Assembly: GCF_009729055.1 (NCBI RefSeq)
Contig: NZ_CP045484.1
Coordinates: forward strand, 744,001-808,000
Reading direction: 5' to 3'
Length of the DNA stretch: 64,000 bases
DNA from: Sulfurisphaera ohwakuensis
GTDB taxonomy: Archaea > Thermoproteota > Thermoprotei_A > Sulfolobales > Sulfolobaceae
The notes beneath the pieces were generated by a model. That model was not told the origin of the DNA. It did no database searches and saw nothing but the letters and a program-made list of their open reading frames with translations. Positions 45,891 to 55,908 of this stretch are shown piece by piece. Every line of letters starts with the position of its first letter. Within the stretch, counting starts at the first letter, position 1. A program made the position numbers and the translations under genes.

Positions 45891-47942
45891 TTAAATCTTA
45901 ACTAATCTTTTTAACGCATACTTATATGTAAATCCCCATGGGGCAGCACTACCTATATAATGGTCGAGAAAGGGATTATCTGGATTTCCGTCATGAGAGT
46001 GAACTAATGAAGGCTGGTTCCACATTAACCCCTTGTCTACTAGGTTATCCCACTCCTTCTTTGCAATTTCTAACCACTCTCTCTTTCCCAAACTGTAACC
46101 TAGAGCTGATAGCGAAAAGACCAGTCTAGGCCATGAGGAAGTCAATTGAGAATCTAAATCATCAAGGCTCTCCCCTTCTTTAGCCATATTAGGAGTACAG
46201 TATTTTGATGCATGGCCATTTACTCTGTATATCTCGCTAAGTGCGGATAAAAGTGCACTTTTATCTGCAACGTCATCTAGGTCAAGTAAATAAGCCCACC
46301 ATTGGCCAAATATCTGCGCTGAGAATACGGCGTTATGATGGTTTGGCTTTCCGGTCCATGGGATAAACTTCTCTCCGTCAAATAATTTCATCAATGATGA
46401 TTTAGCCTTACTTAGTAACGACAAGTAGTAAGAAACGTCGTCACCTACAATTTCTGCAATCTTTATTATAGCCTCTAATGCAGCTATGTACACTGTAGCG
46501 ATATAACTGCAAGCACCTTCAATAGGGACGCAATCAAATCCTTGATCTGTAGATCCATCACTTTCAGGTATTCCGTCTCCGTCCTTATCTTTAGAAATTA
46601 TCCACTCCATTGCCTTTTTAACATAGGGATAAACATTCTTTAGAAACTCTTTATCCTTAGTCCTTAGGTAGTATCTGTATACCATTAATACGAAAGTGGT
46701 GTTGGTATCTTTCCACTTTGGTGGTGCTGTAGTTCCATCTGATGGGGTATCAAATGAATATGTTCCTAAATCGTGTGGAATATATCCATCTTCCCTCATA
46801 TTGGCAATTAATTGCTGTAATGTTGATTTTTCTAACATCGGAAACATTAGCACTACTGGCAATGACCCCGTCTCATAACAAACTCCGCCTATTGTTGATA
46901 ACATAGTACCTACTTGTGTACCCTCCATTATTCCGAATCTTCCCTTTTCGTCGAGCCATGTACTTGAGGACAATATATAAGCACTATTAATTATAGCGTC
47001 CTTTAACCAATCCGGTAATGACGGGTCTATTAACTCCTCTTGCCATTTTCTCGTCTCTTCTCTCAGTCTATCAAAGTTTTCTATGAAATACTCTGCAACT
47101 TCCTTAGCACTGGAGAAGAAGTTAGAATAGTAGTGCTTATAGGGATAATAGACCCATGGCTTATTAAAGAACCATGAAAAGACAAACTTTACTTCTTCGT
47201 TCTCATTATACTCACTTATTACCATTCCCGCTGGTAAATAGTAAGAACCGGTGGACTCACCGTCCTCACTCTCTGGTATTTTTCCACTTATTAAGTCCTT
47301 CCATGGCTTCTCATTTTCTATGAGTCTATGTAAATTTAGAGTTTTTTCAAGTCCTCTGTTTACATGAAAATTATACTGTTTTATAATAACCTTAGGCCTC
47401 TCCGCTACTAGAACAATCTCACCGTTATACGGATCAAAGTCGTTAGCTTTTGCGTTCTTCATCCTTACCCCGTTCTTTAACCCTTCATTATATCTCCCTA
47501 TCTTACTTATCCCAGTTATATTACTCATTGATATTGCAATGAGCCCCGATATACTCCCACTCACTTTAACTGAAATTCCTACAGCGGGTAATGATGAATC
47601 GTGCAAGTTTTCGGGAATTAATGCTGAAAATACCTCGAGTTCTGCTTTTACGCTGTTTTTTACTCCCTTTATCCTCGCAAATGGATACTTTCCCTCATAT
47701 TCGAGGGGTACTGCAAATTTGTTCAAATCCAAGAAAATTAAATCGCTTTGTAAAAAGAAGGGTTCGGAATCGTTAGGAAGAATAAATATGTGAAAGCCTA
47801 ACATCTCCTTTAACGGAAATGACCAGTTGTTTGCTATCGTTAGGTTTATCATCCTCCCCTTGTTACTTATCTCTATCTTCCCTGCTCCTATACCCCCTAA
47901 TGGTACTCCCACCTCCTTATCGTTTGATGTTAAATAAACCAT
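45891..47942 (-). CDS. GH116-family glycosidase (SSO1353-like)
   Basis: 683 residues. The N-terminus (VGVPLGGIGAGKIEISNKGRMINLTIANNWSFPL) is the family's beta domain, and the C-terminal (alpha/alpha)6 barrel has GRFGIMEGTQVGTMLSTIGGVCYETG, TTAPPKWKDTNTTFVLMVYRYYL and DGIPESDGSTDQGFDCVPIEGACSY. The acidic residues in SDGSTDQGFDC and IMEGTQ are likely acid and nucleophile, by analogy with archaeal beta-glucosidase/xylosidase members. It removes beta-linked glucose or xylose from oligosaccharides or lipids. It is divergent from the PIG-L gene with 37 bases between. Confidence 0.87.
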   Translation of the reverse strand: MVYLTSNDKEVGVPLGGIGAGKIEISNKGRMINLTIANNWSFPLKEMLGFHIFILPNDSEPFFLQSDLIFLDLNKFAVPLEYEGKYPFARIKGVKNSVKAELEVFSALIPENLHDSSLPAVGISVKVSGSISGLIAISMSNITGISKIGRYNEGLKNGVRMKNAKANDFDPYNGEIVLVAERPKVIIKQYNFHVNRGLEKTLNLHRLIENEKPWKDLISGKIPESEDGESTGSYYLPAGMVISEYNENEEVKFVFSWFFNKPWVYYPYKHYYSNFFSSAKEVAEYFIENFDRLREETRKWQEELIDPSLPDWLKDAIINSAYILSSSTWLDEKGRFGIMEGTQVGTMLSTIGGVCYETGSLPVVLMFPMLEKSTLQQLIANMREDGYIPHDLGTYSFDTPSDGTTAPPKWKDTNTTFVLMVYRYYLRTKDKEFLKNVYPYVKKAMEWIISKDKDGDGIPESDGSTDQGFDCVPIEGACSYIATVYIAALEAIIKIAEIVGDDVSYYLSLLSKAKSSLMKLFDGEKFIPWTGKPNHHNAVFSAQIFGQWWAYLLDLDDVADKSALLSALSEIYRVNGHASKYCTPNMAKEGESLDDLDSQLTSSWPRLVFSLSALGYSLGKREWLEIAKKEWDNLVDKGLMWNQPSLVHSHDGNPDNPFLDHYIGSAAPWGFTYKYALKRLVKI

Positions 47943-47979
47943 AATCTTAATTATTAATTTTAATGTTAAAATTTTAGTT

Positions 47980-48645
47980 GTGAGAATTCTGTTCGTCGCT
48001 CCTCATCCAGATGATGAGTGTGATAATGCTGGAGGTACTTTAGCTAAGTTAGCTAAGTCTCATGATATTTACATTGTGTATCTAACTGATGGTTCTGCTG
48101 GTTCTCCCAATCCTGAGGAGAGAGGAGAAAAACTTGCTGAAATTAGAAGGAGGGAGGCTGTAGAGGGGTTAAAGGTTCTAGGGATAAAAAAGGATAATGC
48201 TTTCTTCCTTAATTATCCAGATACAAAGCTAAGGTTTTACATATGGGAGGCTTCTGTGAAAGTTGCAGAAATAATTAAGGAAATTAAGCCAAACATTATA
48301 ATTTATCCCTCTCTACTTGACGGTCATAATGATCATTGGTCCGGAGGTTATATAACTAGAATAGCAATAAGAAAAGTAGGAATTGCAGTAAACGAGTTAA
48401 GTTATCTAAACTGGCTTCCTATTCCTTCTAAGAGTGTTTTTGACGTGATAAAATATCTTTTAATTCCGTTTCATAGAAAAATTAAAGTTGACGTTAGAGA
48501 GTATAAAAGGATTAAGCTTGAGGCTATGAAGAAGCACGAATCCCAGTTTAAATACTTAGACGCTAATTATATCAAGAAGTTTTTCGATAGTGATTACGAG
48601 ACATTTTACGTGGAAGGGATTGTTAATGAGATGCTTGTTGCTTAA
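47980..48645 (+). CDS. PIG-L/LmbE-family deacetylase
   Basis: 221 residues starting at GTG 47980. The zinc site HPDDECDNAGGTLAKL (His-Pro-Asp-Asp) and the later DGHNDHWSGG (third histidine) are intact. PIG-L-like enzymes deacetylate N-acetylglucosaminyl groups or chitin oligomers. It shares a promoter region with the GH116 gene and precedes the MupG-like gene, which suggests an amino-sugar or glycoside degradation region. Confidence 0.88.
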   Translation: MRILFVAPHPDDECDNAGGTLAKLAKSHDIYIVYLTDGSAGSPNPEERGEKLAEIRRREAVEGLKVLGIKKDNAFFLNYPDTKLRFYIWEASVKVAEIIKEIKPNIIIYPSLLDGHNDHWSGGYITRIAIRKVGIAVNELSYLNWLPIPSKSVFDVIKYLLIPFHRKIKVDVREYKRIKLEAMKKHESQFKYLDANYIKKFFDSDYETFYVEGIVNEMLVA

Positions 48646-48779
48646 TCTTTTTATTAGTAGTGATAGTGTTCAACAACCATTATAAATAGTTGAAATATTA
48701 ACCTCGTATTAACAAGTATTATTTATCCTTTGCCTTTACTAAGAAAAAGACTATAAGCTTTTCTTCTATACTCTAAATT

Positions 48780-49814
48780 ATGAGATCAATAGGAATACTT
48801 TCACAAGCATGGAGGAAGGATAAGATTAACGAGCTAAAAGAAATTGCAGAAAAAGCTGGAAAAATGAAATTTAACGAAATATGGTCCGGAATAGACCCAA
48901 ACTATATAGACGGTATTAAAGAGATTGCAAATATTGCGGAAAAGTATGACATGTACTTTTTCGTGGACATCAATCCAGAGATAATGAGAGGTTTTGGAGC
49001 ATCTCCCTCAAATTTGAAGGTGTTTAAGGAGTTAAAGATTAAGGGCTTAAGGGCAGATTACGGCTTTACAATAGATGATTTAATAAAAATGGCCAATAAC
49101 AATTTAGACTTAGTGATAGAATTAAATGCTAGTATCTTCCCTTTAGATAAACTTGACTATCTAATAAGTAAAGTGAGTAACATTGAGAGGTTGAAGGCGA
49201 GTCATGATTTTTATCCCATCAAGTACACTGCACTATCCCTAGAGAATACAATAAGGAAATCTAAAGAATTTAAGGAAAGGGGAATACCAGTTGCAGCTTT
49301 TATACCTTCACCTAGACAAGTTGAGTCTAGAACTACTGTTGAAATGTTAAGGGGTAAAGAAATTTGGAAGTCTGCCTCAATTCTGTTTAATACTGGAGCG
49401 ATTGACAGACTTATTTTAGGTGAACCGTTCCCTACCGATGAAGAACTTGCAGAGTTAGTTGAGGCTAAGGAATACATGAAGATTAGGGTCTTAGTATATC
49501 CTGGCATTACAGATGAAGAGAAAAAGATATTCGAAGAAGTATATTACGACGTAAGGATAAAAGAATATTCGATAGCGTTAGCCAGATTTGTTAAGAATGA
49601 GATTAAATCTAGGAACATAACTAGGAGGTTTAGAGGTGCTGTTACCGTAATGAATAATAGACCAGATATAATAGAAGTCTGGATATTCAAAAGGGAAGTT
49701 GAGGCAGATAAGAGGTTTAATGTTATAGGTGAAATCTTACCAGAAGATATGGAATTATTGGACTACCTAAGTGATATGAGTCCAGTGAAATTAGTACCGA
49801 TTGAAATGAAATAA
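48780..49814 (+). CDS. MupG/DUF871-like TIM-barrel protein
   Basis: 344 residues. The barrel signature is FNEIWSGIDPNYI, NPEIMRGFGASPSNLKVFKELKIKGLRADYGFTIDDLIKMAN and RLILGEPFPTDEEL, matching the DUF871 family, of which MupG cleaves 6-phospho-N-acetylmuramyl disaccharides. A member in a crenarchaeon, which has no murein, must use another substrate. Its place beside a deacetylase and glycosidase suggests a glycan from outside the cell. The start ATG has an upstream TATA-like stretch. Confidence 0.72.
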   Translation: MRSIGILSQAWRKDKINELKEIAEKAGKMKFNEIWSGIDPNYIDGIKEIANIAEKYDMYFFVDINPEIMRGFGASPSNLKVFKELKIKGLRADYGFTIDDLIKMANNNLDLVIELNASIFPLDKLDYLISKVSNIERLKASHDFYPIKYTALSLENTIRKSKEFKERGIPVAAFIPSPRQVESRTTVEMLRGKEIWKSASILFNTGAIDRLILGEPFPTDEELAELVEAKEYMKIRVLVYPGITDEEKKIFEEVYYDVRIKEYSIALARFVKNEIKSRNITRRFRGAVTVMNNRPDIIEVWIFKREVEADKRFNVIGEILPEDMELLDYLSDMSPVKLVPIEMK

Positions 49815-50382
49815 ACTTTGATCACAGTTTAAATGGAAACAATAAGCCTTCAAATTACGCGGGAACCCAATCATGTTAAGAGGAAGATCTTGCCTTTCAA
49901 AACCTCAGAAAATATATGGTTAACTTATGCAGTTAAACTAGAAAGGAGAAAAGAAAATTTGTATGAATTTTTCTCATTTTATGATATTAAATAAACTAAA
50001 TAAAAAGTTCTAAATTAAATATTGAAAATTATAATGATAAAAAATACTTAATGATTCTATAGATTTTATCCGCGATAAATGAAAATTGGTAATATTGGAT
50101 GAGATAATATTATGGCTAAGATATCTGATAATTGTCATGTTTAAGCTGATCAATTATAAGCCTACTTATACTAACCTTGACATAAGTATGTTAAATCTAA
50201 CCCTCAAGTCTTGCTAACTTCTTTAGTTTTACTATTAAATTACTAGAAAGATCTTTAATTAAAAGTTAGGATAAGTTACCTCCGGGTAAACACTAAGAAT
50301 TCTAATTTAAAATAAATAATATTTATTAGCTCACCGATGAATATTATGATTTTTCATATGGCAGATTCCCTTAAATTATTAT
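49815..50382. other. Intergenic, AT-rich
   Basis: About 570 bases between the MupG-like gene and a convergent PaREP1 gene. No gene, RNA or repeat was recognised. Confidence 0.45.
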
Positions 50383-50898
50383 TCAATTTTCTTTCTTAAC
50401 TTCTTCCACCTCTCTTAATATTTCCTTTCCTCTCTCATTCACCTTAATAATAAAGTTAGCTAGAGCTATAATAAAATCCAGGATCCATTTCTTTGCATCT
50501 TCTTTTGAAGTTATTGGGGAATATTCTCCAGCTTTATCATAACCCACATATGAAAAGACATGAAGAGACATAGCTTGTTTAGCTAAATCTGTAATACCAG
50601 GCAGATCCATCTCCAGAATAGATGCATAATAGAGTAATCTATTTGAAGGAGCAGTAAAACCTATTTTATAGAAAAATCTTCTTTCTTTTTCTTCTAGTTT
50701 AGAGGAAAAAGACAGATGATTAATACTTATAATTCCACTTAAGAACGCCTTAAATGCTAAAAATGCTTTCACCGCAGAATTTCGGAACTTACCTTGTCTT
50801 AGAAGTTCTACAGCTATCAAAGCCTCATCAATACTTTCCTCTACTCTTAATTCTCCATATTTTCTAACATCTCTTTCCCAAACTACTCTCTCACTCAT
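50383..50898 (-). CDS. PaREP1-family protein
   Basis: 171 residues, all helical. The pattern ESIDEALIAVELLRQGKFRNSAVKAFLAFKAFLSGIISIN, then GFTAPSNRLLYYASILEMDLPGITDLAKQAMSLHVFSYVGYD, is the PaREP1 fold, a HEPN-like helical bundle of unknown function, multicopy in crenarchaea. It is intact, in contrast to the copy at 7579-8325. It has no partner gene close by. Confidence 0.8.
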   Translation of the reverse strand: MSERVVWERDVRKYGELRVEESIDEALIAVELLRQGKFRNSAVKAFLAFKAFLSGIISINHLSFSSKLEEKERRFFYKIGFTAPSNRLLYYASILEMDLPGITDLAKQAMSLHVFSYVGYDKAGEYSPITSKEDAKKWILDFIIALANFIIKVNERGKEILREVEEVKKEN

Positions 50899-51118
50899 TA
50901 CTTATAATAATCATTTCGCAAAATATTAGCCTTTTTATGAGGTTTTAATAAACTTGGTGGATTAGCAAGATATAGTTGGAGAGACTATAGATAATATAAT
51001 GAAATAACTTCTTAGTTAAACTTTCTTAAATTTTAGATGTCTTTTTCCTTCTTTTAGGTATTAAAAGTTTCAGCACAATTTGAAGACTTATTGTTTCCCT
51101 TCACCTAGAAAGTGAAGA

Positions 51119-52444
51119 TCAACTAAATCCGGTTTCAACTACTATGGGGATCTCTAGCATAGCTAAAAAGAGCGGGGCTGGTATAACATTATCTCCTAAC
51201 TCGCCCTTACTCACATACATAAATTTCTTAACTTTTCCCAAAACCTTACTTCTTCCTCCTCTTACTCTTCCATATTTTATTTCAATTCCCCAGTATTCTC
51301 CGTTTAAATTTACGATCACGTCCACTTCTTCATTAGTTTTAACATAATATACGTCGTAAAGTCTTGAAAGATGAGATACTATCATGGCCTCAACTAACTT
51401 TGACTTATCTGGTGGTTTGGTCATAGTCCAGTTAGAAAAGGTATGATAAATGAACGGATCAATAAAGTAAAATTTTTTCTGTTTTCTTGGTATCGGCAAT
51501 CCAGTATTTACATCTATAGTGTCAATCACTTTCATAAGATATAACTTCTCCATGAGGTTAACATAGCTTATAGCGGTCTTTACAGTCCCTACTCCATAAT
51601 CTTTTGAAATTGTATGGAAACTGTATTCTGATGAGGCCTTTTCAATAATTGCTCTAGCAGTAAGTTTAAACAACCTTTCACTTCTCCTTAATTTGTTAAT
51701 ATCGCTTATAATACTTGAAATGAAATCGTATTGCGTTGATTGGCTTACCTTTCCCTCAATAATGAAATCCTTTATTGCATTGGGAAAACCTCCCGTTATC
51801 AAGTAGTATTCTAAGATCTCTTTCAATTTAGGAAGATAACCTACATACTTGGTATAGTTTTCAAGGACGAATTTCAAATCCCCCGTAGGTAAATTAATTC
51901 CAAATAGCTTTACATACTCAGAAAACGGAAGGGGAAACATAACTAGCACTTTTCCTTTCCCCCTTCTCCCTGGAAAGGTTTCTATTTCACCTTTAGCCTT
52001 CATTGAAAGAGAACCGGACAGAATTAACACGTCATTACTGAATTTCCCCATATCGATCCTATATTTTATACTTCTATACCACTCCTTAGGGAACGTAACT
52101 TCATCAAGTATAATTACGGAACTTTTTATCCCTTCTCTTTTCCTTATCTTCTCATATTCCTCTAGAACTTCGTCAAGTTCCTTATAATCAGCTAATTTAT
52201 CACACGCAAAATAAAAGATGGATTTAGGATTATAACCACTATCCAACAGTTTCTTTATTAAAAGGATTAATGCCGTTGTTTTTCCAACTTGTCTAGGCCC
52301 AAATAAGAAGTTTAAAGAGTAAGGTTCAGTAGATACCGGAAGTGTGATATCCCATTTTACTTTCGATTCCTGATACTTCCTATAATATTCATTCTCTCTT
52401 ATTAGTTCTGGTGAAATCCACCAGGGGTTCTGTTCTTCAATCAT
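51119..52444 (-). CDS. AAA-family ATPase with DUF4143-like C-terminus
   Basis: 441 residues. Walker A is FGPRQVGKTTALILLI near residue 50, Walker B is SVIILDEVTFPKEWY, the sensor region is ILSGSLSMKAKGEIETFPGRRGKGKVL, and the C-terminal part has a winged-helix and restriction-endonuclease-like end (NEEVDVIVNLNGEYWGIEIKYG). Members are common in archaeal mobile or defence contexts, but their function is unclear. It starts with a TATA box (TTTATAAATATTTG) about 20 bases upstream. Its family matches the broken gene at 42205-44199. Confidence 0.85.
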   Translation of the reverse strand: MIEEQNPWWISPELIRENEYYRKYQESKVKWDITLPVSTEPYSLNFLFGPRQVGKTTALILLIKKLLDSGYNPKSIFYFACDKLADYKELDEVLEEYEKIRKREGIKSSVIILDEVTFPKEWYRSIKYRIDMGKFSNDVLILSGSLSMKAKGEIETFPGRRGKGKVLVMFPLPFSEYVKLFGINLPTGDLKFVLENYTKYVGYLPKLKEILEYYLITGGFPNAIKDFIIEGKVSQSTQYDFISSIISDINKLRRSERLFKLTARAIIEKASSEYSFHTISKDYGVGTVKTAISYVNLMEKLYLMKVIDTIDVNTGLPIPRKQKKFYFIDPFIYHTFSNWTMTKPPDKSKLVEAMIVSHLSRLYDVYYVKTNEEVDVIVNLNGEYWGIEIKYGRVRGGRSKVLGKVKKFMYVSKGELGDNVIPAPLFLAMLEIPIVVETGFS

Positions 52445-52918
52445 ATGTAATTGGATTACACAAATATTTATAAATTTTGTTTACTCTCACTCCACAAATG
52501 CTTATAAATACATGATAAAAAAGTCGTGGGTAATAACGTTAGAATTAACTTAAATACGTATAATTGCTAAAAATAAGTAAAATGGTTTATAGGTTACTCC
52601 AATTTTTATAAAAAAGTGAAACTAGTTCCTAAATTGATCTTCTAAAAGCTAAGAAAAATTGATCCAGTAAAATTCATGCGAGGATGAATATTTAACAATT
52701 TAATTTGAAATCTCTATAATAATCTCTTATGTACCCAACTTTTCCTTCTCTAATTAGCTAAAGAGTAAGATATGACAAATATTATCTTATTTGCAGTAAA
52801 CATAAATCTTAAGTAAATAAATGGTACTCTTTGTGAACTAATTCTCTTCTTGAGGTTTTCAAAGGACTAGCACTCTTATAAGCTTTTGAACATACAAACG
52901 AGAAAAAGTTATACAGTA
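52445..52918. other. Intergenic, AT-rich
   Basis: About 470 bases. Apart from the ATPase promoter near its left end nothing was recognised. Confidence 0.45.
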
Positions 52919-53893
52919 TTAAGATATTAACTTACCTTCTTTAAATTTCTTGTATTTTATAATTTTAAATGTGATTTCATCGCCTACATCATATCTTTCC
53001 TCAGATAGAATTACTATTGATAAATCTTTATTCTTTAATTTGCAAAATAAATAAATGTTTTCTCCTACAGCTTCTACTGAGTAAACTATAGCAGTTAAAT
53101 CACCTCCTATTTTAGCCCATTCTGGTCTAAAGCCTATTTCAATGGAGTTGTCTTCACCAACTATATCTCCTGGTAAAAAGTTCATTGGGAATTCACCAAT
53201 AAATTCCGCTACCCATTTAGTTTTTGGAAATTCATAGAGTTCATCTGGTTTTCCAACTTGTTCGAATTTACCTTCATGAAGAACAGCAATCCTATCTGCT
53301 AAACTCATAGCTTCTTTTTGATCGTGCGTTACATAAATAAAAGTCCCATTGAGCTCTTTTTGAATCCTTTTCAATTCACCCCTCGCTATAAGCCTTACTC
53401 TTGCATCTAGATTTGATAAAGGTTCATCTAATAGATAAAATGAAGGTTCTCTTACAATAGCCCTAGCTAAAGCTACTCTTTGCTGTTGTCCTCCGCTTAT
53501 TCGTGTAACTGGCATATTTAATATATCACTTATTTTTAGCAACTCTGCAACCCTCTTTACTTTTTTATCTATTTCTTCTTTCTTAATATGCTTCATTTTC
53601 AAAGGAAATGCTATATTATCATAAACAGTCATATTGGGATATAAGGCATAATTCTGAAATACCATTGCAATATTCCTTTTTTCTGGAGGTAAGTTAGTTA
53701 TATCCTTCCCATCAACAATTATCCTTCCTTTATCTGGTTTTTCGATTCCAGCCATGATTTTTAATAAGGTAGATTTTCCAGCCCCACTGGGACCGAGGAT
53801 TACAAAGAACTCACCAGTTTCAATTTTTTCTGAAATATCATCTAGGACAACTTTACTTCCATACTTTTTTGTAATTTCTTGTAATTCTATCAT
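52919..53893 (-). CDS. Sugar ABC transporter ATPase (MalK/GlcV type)
   Basis: 324 residues. Walker A is GPSGAGKST, the signature RISGGQQQRVALARA, Walker B PSFYLLDEPLSNLD, and the H-loop is YVTHD. The C-terminal 90 residues form an OB-like regulatory domain (VGEDNSIEIGFRPEWAKIGGD) as in MalK and GlcV. It drives the transporter encoded upstream. It overlaps the permease gene by 4 bases (ATGA). It is the last gene of the operon and remains intact even though its permease partner is broken. Confidence 0.92.
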   Translation of the reverse strand: MIELQEITKKYGSKVVLDDISEKIETGEFFVILGPSGAGKSTLLKIMAGIEKPDKGRIIVDGKDITNLPPEKRNIAMVFQNYALYPNMTVYDNIAFPLKMKHIKKEEIDKKVKRVAELLKISDILNMPVTRISGGQQQRVALARAIVREPSFYLLDEPLSNLDARVRLIARGELKRIQKELNGTFIYVTHDQKEAMSLADRIAVLHEGKFEQVGKPDELYEFPKTKWVAEFIGEFPMNFLPGDIVGEDNSIEIGFRPEWAKIGGDLTAIVYSVEAVGENIYLFCKLKNKDLSIVILSEERYDVGDEITFKIIKYKKFKEGKLIS

Positions 53894-54336
53894 GATTTTA
53901 TCCCTCCAGTTAAATATTCACCTCTTAAATATTTTTGTAATAATATAGTTAAAATAATTACGGGAATCGTGAAGACTAAAGAAAACGCAATAGCTGCTAA
54001 AATGTTCCCTCTTGTAATATTCAAATATATTTCGACCGGCCACGTTGGATGAATAGGTGACAGTATTACGGCATAAGTAAATTCATCCCATGAAAACATC
54101 CAAGAGATTAGGAATGCAGCTATAATACCTGGTGAAGTAGTAGGTACTAATACTTTAAGAATATACGAAAGGGTAGACGCACCATCTATTTTTGCCTGAT
54201 ATTCAATCTCTCTGGGTATTGAAGAGAAAGTACCTTGTAATATAAATACTGCTAGTGGTAATGTTACTAATTCCTGTGCAAAAGCAAGCCCGGGTATAGT
54301 ATCAAATAATCCTAGCCTTATGAACTCTGCACTTAT

Positions 54337-55548
54337 CGGTACTCCCAAAATCACCTCCTTAAAAATAAACCTGTAGTATTAGTAAGCGTTTCCTCTGATT
54401 TATTTAAATAAATCTCTGCCTCAGATATATTTTCAATAATTTTTGAAATTAGTGATTTGAAAGTCCTCATTTTCACGTTATCCTTGAGGATCGTGTACAA
54501 GGAGTAAACGAGCACGGCAAGTAAGAAGATTAACATGCGGAAAATGAACTTTGTTGAACACGTAAAGGGGAGGAACGATTTAACACTCCTATAAGACGTT
54601 TCTATCGGATTCCTCACCTTGTTATATAACTCCAAGACCTTATTCTTGGGTAAATCGAGATTTGTAGCCCTAGCGAAGTAAACAACCTTCTTCTTTTTCC
54701 TCTTGATCTTCTCCCTGCGATACACGATCAGCCTAAACTTAACCTGCTCATCCTTACTACGCCTCTTACTATTCGTAATATATTCACCATCAAACTCCTC
54801 GTAGATCTTGACATCACCAACGGGAACTCCAATAATGTAGTTGAACTGGGATATGAATTTTATCACCTCAACCGTGTAAAATCCTGCATCAAGTGTTATC
54901 AGTTTAATCCTAAATCCCATTGCAACCACTTGTTCAATCAAGACCTTGACAATCTCATCCTTTGTCATCCCATTAACTTGCGGTATGAAAGCAAGTATGA
55001 GGATTTTTCCTTCGTATTTCGTTGTAGCTGTTGCGTAGTTCCACGAGTATCCCTTTTCTGAGCTTCCCAAACCTTCTACAGGTTTTCCGTACCAAGTTAT
55101 TGTTGTCCAATCTATTGATAGTTCTATCTCCTTCACGCCCTTAAGTGTTTCGAGTGAGATTTGTTTCACTTGTTCCAGTGTTTTTTCCGCTACTTGTAAC
55201 CCTTGTTCTTCAACGTAATTCCTCACCGTTTGTGGTGATACGTTGTAAGCTCTGGAAACGTTTTCCACTGAATCTTTGTGTAATGATGCTGAGATCAAGG
55301 TTTTTGTAACTTCCTCTCCCTTTCTCCCTTGGAAGTTACTCATGGAAATTAATTTATACCCTATTTGTTGAGTGTTTAATGAGGGAATTGGCATTACCAT
55401 GAGCCCTTATGGTAATACCGATTCCCTCGCTTTAAACCTTTTTTCCCAATTTGTTGAATTCTTGATGTTGTTATAAACTTGGTTATGTTCAACAAATTTA
55501 ATATTGTTCAATCAGAATTATTTTTGTAAAATGATTTTGGGAGTACCG
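54337..55548 (-). mobile_element. Intact ISH3-like insertion sequence (1,212 bp)
   Basis: A perfect 17-bp terminal inverted repeat, CGGTACTCCCAAAATCA at 54337-54353 and its complement at 55532-55548, is flanked by the 4-bp direct repeat TTAT (54333-54336 and 55549-55552). One complete transposase lies inside. Perfect ends and duplication point to a recent insertion. Confidence 0.93.
54351..55400 (-). CDS. ISH3/IS4-like DDE transposase
   Basis: 349 residues. An N-terminal helix-turn-helix (VENVSRAYNVSPQTVRNYVEEQGL) precedes the DDE core: SIDWTTITWYG for the first Asp, LITLDAGFYTVEVI for the second, and RNPIETSYRSVKSFLPFTCST for the Glu. It appears intact and is about 350 residues like the copy at 11439-12868. 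The start codon at 55400 sits within an imperfect hairpin (ATTACCAT with ATGGTAAT, 55377-55430), which could limit its translation. The family name ISH3 is from memory of the motif pattern. Confidence 0.85.
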   Translation of the reverse strand: MVMPIPSLNTQQIGYKLISMSNFQGRKGEEVTKTLISASLHKDSVENVSRAYNVSPQTVRNYVEEQGLQVAEKTLEQVKQISLETLKGVKEIELSIDWTTITWYGKPVEGLGSSEKGYSWNYATATTKYEGKILILAFIPQVNGMTKDEIVKVLIEQVVAMGFRIKLITLDAGFYTVEVIKFISQFNYIIGVPVGDVKIYEEFDGEYITNSKRRSKDEQVKFRLIVYRREKIKRKKKKVVYFARATNLDLPKNKVLELYNKVRNPIETSYRSVKSFLPFTCSTKFIFRMLIFLLAVLVYSLYTILKDNVKMRTFKSLISKIIENISEAEIYLNKSEETLTNTTGLFLRR

Positions 55549-55908
55549 TTATGGGTATTGCAACTACTAGACCAGGCATCATATTTGTTATAAGTAATAC
55601 CACAATGATTGGATATGCTATCTTCCCAGGTAGCTTACTTAACCCATAACCTGCTGGAATACCCACAATTAATGCCAGGATTCCTACTAATGTTGCAACT
55701 GCTAGGCTCTTTAATAATGGATGAATAAAATCATATTGAGTAAATGCGAAAATTAAATTATTAAATGTTGGTGATTTAAAGATAAGTGGAGGGTAAACAC
55801 TCTCTATTGTATACTTTGGTGAATTAAATGCTAAAAGTAGTAAAATATATATTGGGGCAAGAAAGTAAACTGTAAAGATTGCAATTCCAACATAGACCAG
55901 TTTATTGC

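Noticed and set aside
53890-54354. Complete small permease starting at GTG 54354
   Set aside because: The start lies within the insertion sequence end repeat; the true protein begins at 55912 and is interrupted.
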